Of a stretch of 64,000 nt of DNA, positions 16,736 through 24,224 are shown piece by piece. The notes beneath the pieces were generated by a model, which worked only from the letters and a program-made list of their open reading frames with translations, was not told the DNA's origin and searched no databases. Source of the DNA: Campylobacter gracilis. GTDB taxonomy: Bacteria > Campylobacterota > Campylobacteria > Campylobacterales > Campylobacteraceae. The stretch's first letter is position 1. The number at the start of each line of letters is the position of its first letter. A program made the translations under genes and the position numbers. Location of the stretch: positions 28,482-92,481 of the forward strand of contig NZ_JAHAFS010000007.1 of NCBI RefSeq assembly GCF_018374135.1, written 5' to 3'.

Positions 16736-17404
16736 TTATCGTAGATAATCGATCAGCCTAGCGGAGATTTCGCGAAACTGCAAAATTTTATGCCCCTTTT
16801 TCTCGCGCATGAAATTTTGTGCGTCCTGAAGTCTGGCAAACGTGATGAGATCGTCGCCTCTGGCGCTTTGCAGTACGCTGCCGAATACATAAAACGCGTC
16901 CTGCGCCCGCAAAATTTCGCCGCTTGCGTAATCGGTGACGTAAAGTTCCGCACCGCCGAAATTCACGCCTGCAGAATTTGCCTTGCGGAAATTCGCGCTA
17001 GCGGAATTTGCCTCGCCTAAATTGCCGCTAGCTGGATTTTTGCTCTCAGAATTCGCTCCAGCGGAAGCTCCGCTAAAATTTGCGCCCGAGCTCCCGCTTT
17101 CGAAAAAATACGCAAACATCGCCTTGGGCGAGGCAAACGCGAGCGCGCTGCCGTCTTTAAGTCTTGCATAGGCACTAAATTCAGGATGCGCGCTAGTATC
17201 GATGCCGTATTTGGCACAGGTAAGATTTACGTCTTTTAGCCACGCGGGCTCGCGCGCAGGTTTGGAATTTTGCGCCGAATCGGAGCCTGTCTTATCTGAT
17301 GCGCCTAAATTCTGCGCCGAGCCAGAGCCTTGCGCCGCGGAATTTTGCATCTCAGCTGCGCCATAAAGCGCTATAAATGCCGCCAAAATGAGTGGAAATT
17401 TCAC
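16736..17404 (-). CDS. Degenerate NosL-like protein with a low-complexity insertion
   Basis: A 222-residue exported protein starting at GTG in a GTGA overlap with the end of nosY. After the signal peptide comes an Ala/Ser/Asn-rich linker (about 20-50), then a NosL-like domain whose metal motif reads CAKYGI (residues 63-68) instead of CxxCxM. About 48 residues (103-151) rich in Ala-Asn-Ser-Gly are inserted before LYVTDYASG. The rest (AFYVFGSVLQSARGDDLITF onward) aligns well with the NosL-like protein at 1-435. Loss of the second Cys and the Met suggests altered or lost copper binding. The inserted DNA is a run of 15-bp units built on GAATTT. Confidence 0.65.
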   Translation of the reverse strand: MKFPLILAAFIALYGAAEMQNSAAQGSGSAQNLGASDKTGSDSAQNSKPAREPAWLKDVNLTCAKYGIDTSAHPEFSAYARLKDGSALAFASPKAMFAYFFESGSSGANFSGASAGANSESKNPASGNLGEANSASANFRKANSAGVNFGGAELYVTDYASGEILRAQDAFYVFGSVLQSARGDDLITFARLQDAQNFMREKKGHKILQFREISARLIDYLR

Positions 17405-18228
17405 GCTAAATCCTTTGATCTAAAGATAAAATAGCCCAAAATGAGGCTCGCTGCGCCCAGCGCGATCGGATAGAGCAGCGAAAAGGCGATGAAAAGCCCG
17501 CGCCCGAAGTGATCTAGGATAAAATATGCCGTCGTGCCGATGACCGCAAGATCGGGATCAAACAGGCTGATGGCGGCGATGCGGAAGTCCTCCATCGGAT
17601 TTGCTAGAGCGATCGCAAAGATCAAATTTTCGTTCACGCCCGTTTTGGCGAGCAGTCCGATCAGCACGAGATCCAAAAACGCAAGGCAGAAAAGCCAGAC
17701 GAAAAATGCAAGCCCAAGCCCCATCTCTTGGCTTTTTGATACGGCACAGATTAAAAACGCTATCCCTAAAAACGCCGCGCACAAGCTAAAAAGCAGCCCC
17801 GTATAAAGCAGGCAGATCGCCCATGGAATGCCCGTGCCTTTGATCGCGCCCCAAACGATTGCGAGCAGCAGCGATAAAAATATCGGCACGAACACTCCAA
17901 ATAGCCTCCCTAGCGCCTTGCCGTAGTAATACTGCGCCTGCGAGATCGGGAAGCTTAGCAGGTATTCTAAGATATTTAGGTCGCGGTCGGCCAGGATCGC
18001 CTTGCTGGTGGTTACGAGCACGAATACGGGCAGGATGATGATGCAGATCTGAATAAACAGCAGCAGCAGCCGCGAAAGCCCGCTAAAGCCGAGCACACGC
18101 GAGTCGGTCACCCCAGTGATGAAAAATGCCGCCACGAGCCCGCTAAAGATCAGCAGATAGAGCAAAAACCAGCGCGAACGGAAGGACTCTTTGATATCCA
18201 AAGCGGCGATGGTGAGTAAATTTTTCAT
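17401..18228 (-). CDS. nosY: NosY, ABC-2 permease of the nos system
   Basis: A 275-residue ABC-2 type permease with six hydrophobic segments. The NosY-type N-terminus (LLTIAALDIKESFRSRWFLLY) and ILADRDLNILEYLLSFPISQAQYYYGKALG block are clear. NosY pairs with the ATPase NosF and the periplasmic NosD to supply sulfur or copper for the NosZ CuZ centre. A good ribosome site (AAAGGAATATGA) precedes it. Unlike the usual nosF-nosY-nosL order, it is separated here from nosF by nosL and a 758-bp gap. Confidence 0.88.
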   Translation of the reverse strand: MKNLLTIAALDIKESFRSRWFLLYLLIFSGLVAAFFITGVTDSRVLGFSGLSRLLLLFIQICIIILPVFVLVTTSKAILADRDLNILEYLLSFPISQAQYYYGKALGRLFGVFVPIFLSLLLAIVWGAIKGTGIPWAICLLYTGLLFSLCAAFLGIAFLICAVSKSQEMGLGLAFFVWLFCLAFLDLVLIGLLAKTGVNENLIFAIALANPMEDFRIAAISLFDPDLAVIGTTAYFILDHFGRGLFIAFSLLYPIALGAASLILGYFIFRSKDLA

Positions 18229-18390
18229 TCATATTCCTTTATTGCGCCTAGGCGCGCTTTAAATTTAGATTTCTCGCGCGGCTTAATACGCCGCCCGTCT
18301 TTAAATTTTAGCCTCGTTTTGCAGCGCGGATTTCGCGACTTTAAATTTCGCCCGCCGAGTGTTTAAACAGGCGGCGAAATTTTATCCGCC

Positions 18391-18486
18391 GCCTGCGACT
18401 GCGGATCGCGCATAAATTTTAAATTTACGGCTCGCTTGCGGCTCCCGCAAACAGCGCGTCGTTTGCCGCCCGCTATCCGTCATCCG
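18391..18486. repeat. Direct repeat, copy 1 (about 95 bp)
   Basis: Shared blocks with copy 2 (18764-18863), in order: GCCTGCGAC..GCGGA.CGCGC, then ATAAATTTTAAATTTACGGC, then AACA..GCGTCGTT, then CTAT.ATCCGT-like sequence. The copies are in the same orientation, 373 bp apart. Confidence 0.7.
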
Positions 18487-18763
18487 CCGTAGTTTTAAAA
18501 TTTAGCCGTTTGATAGAGCACTTAAGTTTCAGCTTCGTAAAATTTCAAACCCGGGCGTATTCCGCGGCATAAAATTTAAAATTCTAAAAATCTCGTGGCG
18601 GCGAATTCTACGCCGGATAAATTTTAAATTTACGGCGAAATTTTAAATTAGCGCGCCCACGTAAATTTTAATTCGGCAAAGCGAATTTTGCGCCGTGCCT
18701 TAAATTTAGCCGCGTCGCAAGATAAACGCGGTCGTTTTCTAGACCCATCTCTGCCTCGCGCCC

Positions 18764-18863
18764 GCCTGCGACCGCGGACCGCGCATAAATTTTAAATTTA
18801 CGGCTCCGGCTCGCAGTGTGCTTAAACATCGCGTCGTTCAGTGTCGCCTATTATCCGTAATTC
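18764..18863. repeat. Direct repeat, copy 2 (about 100 bp)
   Basis: Second copy of the element at 18391-18486, same orientation, with small indels in the middle. Such copies suggest that the gap grew by local duplication. Confidence 0.7.
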
Positions 18864-18986
18864 ACGACGCTGCAAAGTAAAATTTTATCTCATCGATGGC
18901 GGCACGGGCGGCGCGCTGAAATTTTACGCTTTAAATTTAGCGCAAAACATGGGCCGCTTAAAATTTCATCTTAACTGAAACCATCC

Positions 18987-19655
18987 TTAATGCGCGTGCC
19001 CAGAAGGCATACCGTGTGCCGTGCCGTTACCCTCGTGCATCTGCCCCATATCGTGCGGCGCGCCTTGAGAGTGCGCCGTGCTGCCCGCATCGCCGCTCAT
19101 GCCATGATCTGAGCCGTGAGTGTGCTCCATACCGCTCATATCGTGCTCTGCGGAGTAAGGGTCTTTCATGCCGCCCATATCGCCATGCGCATCGCGACCC
19201 ATATCGCCCATTCCCATGCCGTGCGAGCCACCGCCTGCTTTAAGCGCCGCGACTACTTGATCGAAGTTGAAGTCTTGCTTGCCCTCTTGCTTATTTTTAA
19301 ACGCGCCCCAGCCAAACGACATAGGGGTTTTAAAACCGCGATAAAAGTGTGCCGTGCGTGCGTCGATAAATTCGCCGTTGCCGCTAGCGTCGTTGATGTA
19401 AATTTTGGCGTCCTTTAGCCAGTTTAGTTTATCGTTGGTTACCATAAAATCCACTAAGCAGCCGATGTCGTCAAAGTAGTGGTTTTTACCGTCCACGCGT
19501 ACATCGACGCTGAAGCGGTTGTCGCTAATCGCCATCTGGCAGTGCTCGCATACGTCTCTGTCGTAATGGACGTTGCCGTAGTCTTTCTCATCGCCGCAGC
19601 CTAAAAACGTAAGCGCCGCAAGTGCGCATAGCATAATTTTAAACATTTTTGTCAT
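18987..19655 (-). CDS. nosL: NosL copper lipoprotein with a His/Met-rich tail
   Basis: A 222-residue lipoprotein. The lipobox is FLGCG (Cys20), the CEHCQM metal motif follows at about residues 36-41, and the HYFDDIGCLVDFM and TPMSFGWGAF blocks confirm NosL, which delivers Cu(I) to NosZ. After about residue 140 the protein carries an extra tail of about 80 residues rich in His, Met, Gly and Asp (many HGM, HDM and GMGDM repeats), absent from typical NosL, which could store or buffer copper. The start has an AGGGAGG ribosome site and overlaps the end of nosF by 17 bases. Confidence 0.92.
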   Translation of the reverse strand: MTKMFKIMLCALAALTFLGCGDEKDYGNVHYDRDVCEHCQMAISDNRFSVDVRVDGKNHYFDDIGCLVDFMVTNDKLNWLKDAKIYINDASGNGEFIDARTAHFYRGFKTPMSFGWGAFKNKQEGKQDFNFDQVVAALKAGGGSHGMGMGDMGRDAHGDMGGMKDPYSAEHDMSGMEHTHGSDHGMSGDAGSTAHSQGAPHDMGQMHEGNGTAHGMPSGHAH

Positions 19656-20277
19656 CTACGATCCTCCCTAGATCCATACAAATCATTCTTTTTACCAGCC
19701 CTTCAACCTCGTCGAGCCTATGCGAGATAAAGATTAAGCTTTTGTCTTTTGCATACTTACGCAAAAGCGTCTTAAAACGCTCGCGCGCGCTCGGATCGAG
19801 ATTGGCTGTCGGCTCGTCGAAAATCATCGCCTTGCTAGCCCTGCCGAATGCTAGCGCGATTAAAAATTTCTGCTTCATACCGCCGGATAGCTTATGAAAT
19901 GGCTTGTTTAAATTTGAACTCAGATCAAGCTCCATTTCGTCGCAAAATTTTACGATGTCTGCTCTGCTTGCGTCAGCCGTGCGCTCGGCGAAGTAGATGA
20001 GCTCATTTAGGCTCAGCTTAAGCGGCGGCGGGGTTTGCGGCACGAAGCTGATACCGCGTAGCGCGCGGTTGCGCTGCTTAAACGAATCAAATCCGTCGAT
20101 AGTGACGCTGCCGCTTGTGGGTATGTATTCGCCTAGAATCGTCCGCATCAGCGAGCTTTTGCCCGCTCCGTTTTGCCCGACGAAAAGCACTTGCTCGCCG
20201 CCTGCGATATTTAGATCGATATCTTTTAAAACGAATTGATCTGCGAATTTCTTGCTTACGTTTTTAATCTCTATCAT
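19639..20277 (-). CDS. nosF: NosF, ABC ATPase of the nos system
   Basis: A 212-residue ATPase with Walker A GQNGAGKSS, signature LSGGMKQK, Walker B AMIFDEPTANLD and the switch His in FISHRLDEVE. Its place directly after nosH matches the nosH-nosF order of Wolinella. It should energise NosY for export of a sulfur or metal species to NosD and NosZ. Its stop lies inside the start region of nosL; nosH ends 8 bases upstream of its start. Confidence 0.9.
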   Translation of the reverse strand: MIEIKNVSKKFADQFVLKDIDLNIAGGEQVLFVGQNGAGKSSLMRTILGEYIPTSGSVTIDGFDSFKQRNRALRGISFVPQTPPPLKLSLNELIYFAERTADASRADIVKFCDEMELDLSSNLNKPFHKLSGGMKQKFLIALAFGRASKAMIFDEPTANLDPSARERFKTLLRKYAKDKSLIFISHRLDEVEGLVKRMICMDLGRIVDDKNV

Positions 20278-20285
20278 AGGCTTCC

Positions 20286-21188
20286 TTAGATCATATCTTT
20301 TAGCTTATTACCGATACCGAGCGCGTCTTGGTGACACACGTCGATACAGCGTCCGCACAGCGTGCAGTCGATCCCTTTTAGCATAAATTTGCTCTTATCG
20401 CCTAGGTTTTCGGATGCCTTTTTTTTGGTGATGTCTAATACATGCGAGACGAAGCAGACGTCTTGGCAAACGCCGCAGTGATCGCACCTGCTCTTATCCC
20501 AAGTAATCTTGCTTAGGCTTGCTTTTGCCGCAAGCGAATAGGTGCTTCCTAGCGGGCATAGATGAGCGCACCACGCTCGCCTGCTAAAAAACACTTCGAG
20601 CAAAAACACAAAAACGATCCAAAGCCCTGCCAGCGAAAAGCCATAGATGATGAAGCGCGATAAAATTCCGACTACGTTAAAAATTTCAAAAACGAGCAGA
20701 TCGGTAATCGCGCTTAGCAGCAAAAACACCGCCCAGATCGCATATCGCATACCGCGAGGCAGTGTGCGCTCCTTGATGACGCGCTTTGAAATTAGCGTAT
20801 TATGCAGCTTTTCGCCGATCTCGCTAAGCGCTCCGTAAGGGCAGATCCACGAGCAAAACGCCTTGCCGCCCGCGATGAAATAAAACAGCAAGATGGTGCC
20901 CGAGCCGATGAGAAGATTTATCGGCAGATCCTTGTGCGCGGCGATCACTTCAAGGGTTGCGAAAGGATCTGCCAGGTGAAAGCCCAAAATACGCGAGCCG
21001 CTGATGTCGCCTTCTAAAATTTGAATATCCGCGCGAAAGGAAAGCACGAAAAGCAGATGCACCAAAAACACGCTAAAGTATCGCAGCGCCCGAATGCTGG
21101 GACGCCATTTGCCGCTTTTATTTCTAAGCGCGAAGGTCGAGAAAAAGCTCGTATTTTTGATCGTGCATCGCGAATTATATTTATCCAA
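20286..21188 (-). CDS. nosH: NosH, NapH-like membrane iron-sulfur quinol dehydrogenase subunit
   Basis: A 300-residue integral membrane protein with about four helices, the CSWICPYG and CAHLCPLG pairs typical of NapH/NosR-type proteins, and two C-terminal [4Fe-4S] motifs (CDHCGVCQDVC and CTLCGRCIDVC). With NosG it is thought to oxidise menaquinol and pass electrons through the cytochromes to NosZ, replacing NosR. It follows nosC2 by 3 bases and lies upstream of nosF, as in W. succinogenes. Confidence 0.9.
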   Translation of the reverse strand: MDKYNSRCTIKNTSFFSTFALRNKSGKWRPSIRALRYFSVFLVHLLFVLSFRADIQILEGDISGSRILGFHLADPFATLEVIAAHKDLPINLLIGSGTILLFYFIAGGKAFCSWICPYGALSEIGEKLHNTLISKRVIKERTLPRGMRYAIWAVFLLLSAITDLLVFEIFNVVGILSRFIIYGFSLAGLWIVFVFLLEVFFSRRAWCAHLCPLGSTYSLAAKASLSKITWDKSRCDHCGVCQDVCFVSHVLDITKKKASENLGDKSKFMLKGIDCTLCGRCIDVCHQDALGIGNKLKDMI

Positions 21189-21191
21189 GAG

Positions 21192-21638
21192 CTACTCTTT
21201 AAATTTTGAAATTTCATCCGCGAGCTTATCTAGGCTCTCGTCGCTTACGTTGGTTAAAAGCCCGCTCATTAGGCTGTTTTTGATCTTGCCCGCTTTATAA
21301 TCTTTGAGGCTTGCTAAAATTTGATCCTTGCTCTTGCCGCCGATCGGCGGAGCGATCTTGCCGCGTCCGTCATCACCGTGGCAGGGCGCGCAGCTTACTA
21401 GATAGGAGCTACTAACCTTGAAATCGCGCTCCTTGACGCTCTGCTGCAAAATTTTAATATTTTTCACGTCCTTATCATCGATGAGATCGACGCTTTTGCT
21501 CTGCGGCGCAGGCTTTGTTTGCGCCTGCGGCTTGACTTCCTGCTGTGGCGCGCTAGAATCGTCCGAACTAGTCATAAAGATCATCAGCGCGATCAGCGCT
21601 ACGCCTAGAATCAAAGCTAAAATTTTGCCCGGTTTCAT
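21192..21638 (-). CDS. nosC2: NosC2, membrane-anchored monohaem cytochrome c
   Basis: A 148-residue protein with an N-terminal anchor (about residues 6-23), a Pro/Gln/Lys-rich linker (30-50) and one haem site CAPCH (residues 83-87). The C-terminal half has the class I cytochrome c fold pattern (GRGKIAPPIGGKSKDQIL, then YKAGKIKNSLMSGL with the distal Met). It probably carries electrons from NosGH toward NosZ. The start overlaps the end of nosC1 (ATGA). Called C2 by gene order relative to Wolinella. Confidence 0.85.
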   Translation of the reverse strand: MKPGKILALILGVALIALMIFMTSSDDSSAPQQEVKPQAQTKPAPQSKSVDLIDDKDVKNIKILQQSVKERDFKVSSSYLVSCAPCHGDDGRGKIAPPIGGKSKDQILASLKDYKAGKIKNSLMSGLLTNVSDESLDKLADEISKFKE

Positions 21639-22237
21639 TTCTGCTCCTTAAATTGTTTGTTGAACTCGTAAATTTCTTTCGCCATCGTCTCTATCTGCTG
21701 CTCGCTCATGCCGTTTACGAGCTGCACCATAAGAGGATTGGGCTTTTCTTTAAATTTATACTTTTTAATCATATCCACGATCTGCGCGTCGGTTTTATCT
21801 AGAAGCGACGGGCCTATGATGCCGTTTGCGTAGTCGTCATGGCACGCCGAGCAGCGCAAGATAAAATCGTGCCCAAGGCGCTTTTTCATCAGGTCGAAAT
21901 TTAGCTTTTCGTATTGGTTTTTGATGCTCGAATACGCCACGATATTTTTGGTCGTTTCGTTCACGTCGCCGTTTAGGTTAAAATTTACCTTTCGCTCGCC
22001 GTAAAAATCGTAGCTTACGAACTTGTCGTCCTTCTTGGGCGCTTCGCCGCTTTTAACGCTTATGCGAGGCTTGGCAGTATGATTTTGTTCCACGCTCTGC
22101 GGCGTAGAATTTGAACTTACAGAATTTTGCGAGACTGAATTTTGCCCTGCGGAGCTTGAACTGCCGTCATCTCCGCAGCCGCATAGCAAAAGTGCCGCAG
22201 CTAGCGAGCAGAGGTAGAATTTAATGGAGTTTTTCAT
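21635..22237 (-). CDS. nosC1: NosC1, monohaem cytochrome c lipoprotein
   Basis: A 200-residue lipoprotein (lipobox LLLCGCG, Cys at about 19-21) with one haem site CSACH (residues 129-133). Residues 24-56 form a Ser/Asn linker with repeated Asn-Ser pairs, encoded by AATTC/AATTCT repeats. The C-terminal region (GIIGPSLLDKTDAQIVDMIKKYKFKEKPNPLM) fits a small class I cytochrome c with a Met ligand. It overlaps both nosG (ATGA) and nosC2. Its role is electron transfer to NosZ in the periplasm. Confidence 0.85.
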   Translation of the reverse strand: MKNSIKFYLCSLAAALLLCGCGDDGSSSSAGQNSVSQNSVSSNSTPQSVEQNHTAKPRISVKSGEAPKKDDKFVSYDFYGERKVNFNLNGDVNETTKNIVAYSSIKNQYEKLNFDLMKKRLGHDFILRCSACHDDYANGIIGPSLLDKTDAQIVDMIKKYKFKEKPNPLMVQLVNGMSEQQIETMAKEIYEFNKQFKEQK

Positions 22238-23022
22238 TGTTTTCCTTCATAGATTGATTTGTAATCCGCCCGCGGGATTATCTCGATGATACGCGCCGGG
22301 CAGAGCTCTGCGCACGCGCCGCAGCCGACGCAAGCGCTGCGGATCTGCGGAGTGAAATGCGCGCCTGCTTCTATCATTGCTATGGCATCAAGCGGCTGCG
22401 GGTAAGGGCACAGCGACGCGCATAGATCGCAGGGTTTGCCCTCTTTTGCCGCCAGCGCAGAGTTTAGCTCGCACTCCTGCTCGGTCTTGGCAGGCTTTAG
22501 GCGCAGATCACTAGATTTTAAAGTCTGCCCGCGATACGCCAAACAGGCGTCTAAATTTTCAATTACGGCGATACCCATTTTAACCTTTTTAGGCTCGTTA
22601 GTCTCGTGGCTGAGCGCGCCGCTTGGACAGGCGAGCACGCAAGGAAGCGCGCCGCAAAGATAGCAGCCCCGCTCTTTGGCATCGATAACGGGAGTGCCGA
22701 TGTCAAAAAGATGCGTAATATCGAGCAGATAGATGCTGTGATAGGGGCAGACCTGCACGCATTGACCGCACTTGATACAGCTAGAGCGGAAGCCTCGTTC
22801 CGCTAGCGCTCCGGGCGGGCGCAGATATAAAGAGGCGGAATCCCCGCTAGAATTTTGTTTTATGGAATTCGGCGTGGAATTTTGCTCTGCAGAATTTACG
22901 GAATTCCCCACTTCGCCACCTGTAAAATTTGCGGAATTCTCATCCGCAAACAAGCTCGCTGCACCGAGTGTTCCGAGCGCTCCGCCAAGTAGTTTTATCG
23001 CTTCGCGTCTATTCTTTATCAT
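22234..23022 (-). CDS. nosG: NosG, NapG-like periplasmic ferredoxin with four [4Fe-4S] motifs
   Basis: A 262-residue protein with a twin-arginine-like start (NRREAIKLLGGALG), so probably exported folded by Tat. Four Cys clusters are visible: CIKCGQCVQVC, CYLCGALPCVLAC, CDLCASLC with its partner Cys, and CVGCGACAELC. Residues 28-63 are an Asn/Ser-rich linker (NS pairs every 5-6 residues) that NapG-type proteins usually lack at this length. NosG works with NosH as a menaquinol dehydrogenase for the N2O pathway. Overlaps with nosD and nosC1 support one transcript. Confidence 0.9.
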   Translation of the reverse strand: MIKNRREAIKLLGGALGTLGAASLFADENSANFTGGEVGNSVNSAEQNSTPNSIKQNSSGDSASLYLRPPGALAERGFRSSCIKCGQCVQVCPYHSIYLLDITHLFDIGTPVIDAKERGCYLCGALPCVLACPSGALSHETNEPKKVKMGIAVIENLDACLAYRGQTLKSSDLRLKPAKTEQECELNSALAAKEGKPCDLCASLCPYPQPLDAIAMIEAGAHFTPQIRSACVGCGACAELCPARIIEIIPRADYKSIYEGKQ

Positions 23023-24224
23023 TGCCTCATCCTAGGTTTTGGATCTTTTAGCAGTAGCTCAGGCTCTGAAAACGGAGCGAGCTTGGAGATGAAATTTAAA
23101 AGCGCAATCCCGCTGGAGCCGTAAAAAAACCGCACGCTCGGTTTATGCGCCCAAAGTCTGTCGGCATAAGCATATGAACTGTAGCTAACGTCGCCGTAGC
23201 CGTCGCCATCGCGATCAAATCCGTCGTAATCGTCGAAATAGTTGCCACTCCATTCGTTTTGCAAGAGCTTGGATTGGGGCGTATCGTTTAGCACGATCTC
23301 CATATTGCCTTTAAATTTATTGTTTTTAAATACGCTTTTTAGCTGCGTGGCGTGGAATTGCACGCCGATGCTGTTGTATTCGATATCATTGTTTTCAAAA
23401 ACGTTAAGCGAGCCCGGCTGATATGGGGATTGATCCAGATAAAATCCGCGGGCATTGTAGATGACTTTATTATCCGTAACCCTGAAATTTGAGCTATCCT
23501 TCATACCGATGCCTACGCCGTAGGCGCCGTCTGCGTTGCGCACGACGTTGCGTCTGGCGATATTGTCGCTTGAAAACATAAAAAATAATCCCACGCTATT
23601 GCCGTCATAGTAGTTATCCTCTACGACGTTATGCCCGGAGTTCATAAAGTGCAGCGAATAGCGACAACTGTGGCCTTTATTGCCTGCGACGAGATTGCCA
23701 TTAGAGAAGTAAAAAACGGTGTCGCGGACGTTGTGGACGTCGTTATTTAAAATTTTATTGGCATTGGAGTACCAAAGCTTGATGCCGTCGCCTTTGAAAC
23801 TCGTGCGGTAGGTATTGCTTGAAATTTCGTTGCCCTCGATCGTTACGTCGTTTGCCTTGCTTAGCACGACGCCGTAGAGCACGTCTTTGATGAGATTATT
23901 TTTTATGATTACGCTGTTTACGTCGCTTACGTTGATCCCCGCATCTTCGCTAAGATGCTCGAAGCCTCCGTTTTGAATTGTTAAATTCTTGATTATAACA
24001 TGCGGAGAGCGGATGCGAATGACCGTTCCGTTGCGATCGCCTATGATCACGGCGGAGCGGTTTAGTCCGTCGATAGTAAGGGGCTTATCGATTAAAATAT
24101 TGCCGTGGTATTCGCCCGCGGCTAGTTCGATAATATCGCCCGCTTTTGCGTTATCGATCGCGTCTTGAAGCTCGCCCGCGCCTAAGCTTAGCGCGAGCGA
24201 GAATGCTAGAAGCAAAAGCCTCAT
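23019..24224 (-). CDS. nosD: NosD, periplasmic beta-helix copper/sulfur assembly protein
   Basis: A 401-residue protein with a Sec signal peptide (residues 1-17) and a right-handed beta-helix of CASH/NosD repeats across most of the chain (AGEYHGNILIDKPLTIDG, then many N-x-I/V-x-x-N rungs). NosD is required to build the CuZ [4Cu:S] site of NosZ and receives cargo from NosFY. It is coupled to nosB and nosG by 4-base overlaps. Length is in the normal range. Confidence 0.93.
   Translation of the reverse strand: MRLLLLAFSLALSLGAGELQDAIDNAKAGDIIELAAGEYHGNILIDKPLTIDGLNRSAVIIGDRNGTVIRIRSPHVIIKNLTIQNGGFEHLSEDAGINVSDVNSVIIKNNLIKDVLYGVVLSKANDVTIEGNEISSNTYRTSFKGDGIKLWYSNANKILNNDVHNVRDTVFYFSNGNLVAGNKGHSCRYSLHFMNSGHNVVEDNYYDGNSVGLFFMFSSDNIARRNVVRNADGAYGVGIGMKDSSNFRVTDNKVIYNARGFYLDQSPYQPGSLNVFENNDIEYNSIGVQFHATQLKSVFKNNKFKGNMEIVLNDTPQSKLLQNEWSGNYFDDYDGFDRDGDGYGDVSYSSYAYADRLWAHKPSVRFFYGSSGIALLNFISKLAPFSEPELLLKDPKPRMRQ

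Larger units (their letters stand above)
18229..18986. other. 758-bp gene-free gap inside the nos cluster
   Basis: No coding potential or clear promoter. I count 23 RAATTY hexamers by hand, about one per 33 bp. The gap interrupts an otherwise tightly overlapping gene set, between nosL and nosY. It holds two copies of a roughly 95-bp repeat, listed separately. Confidence 0.6.
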
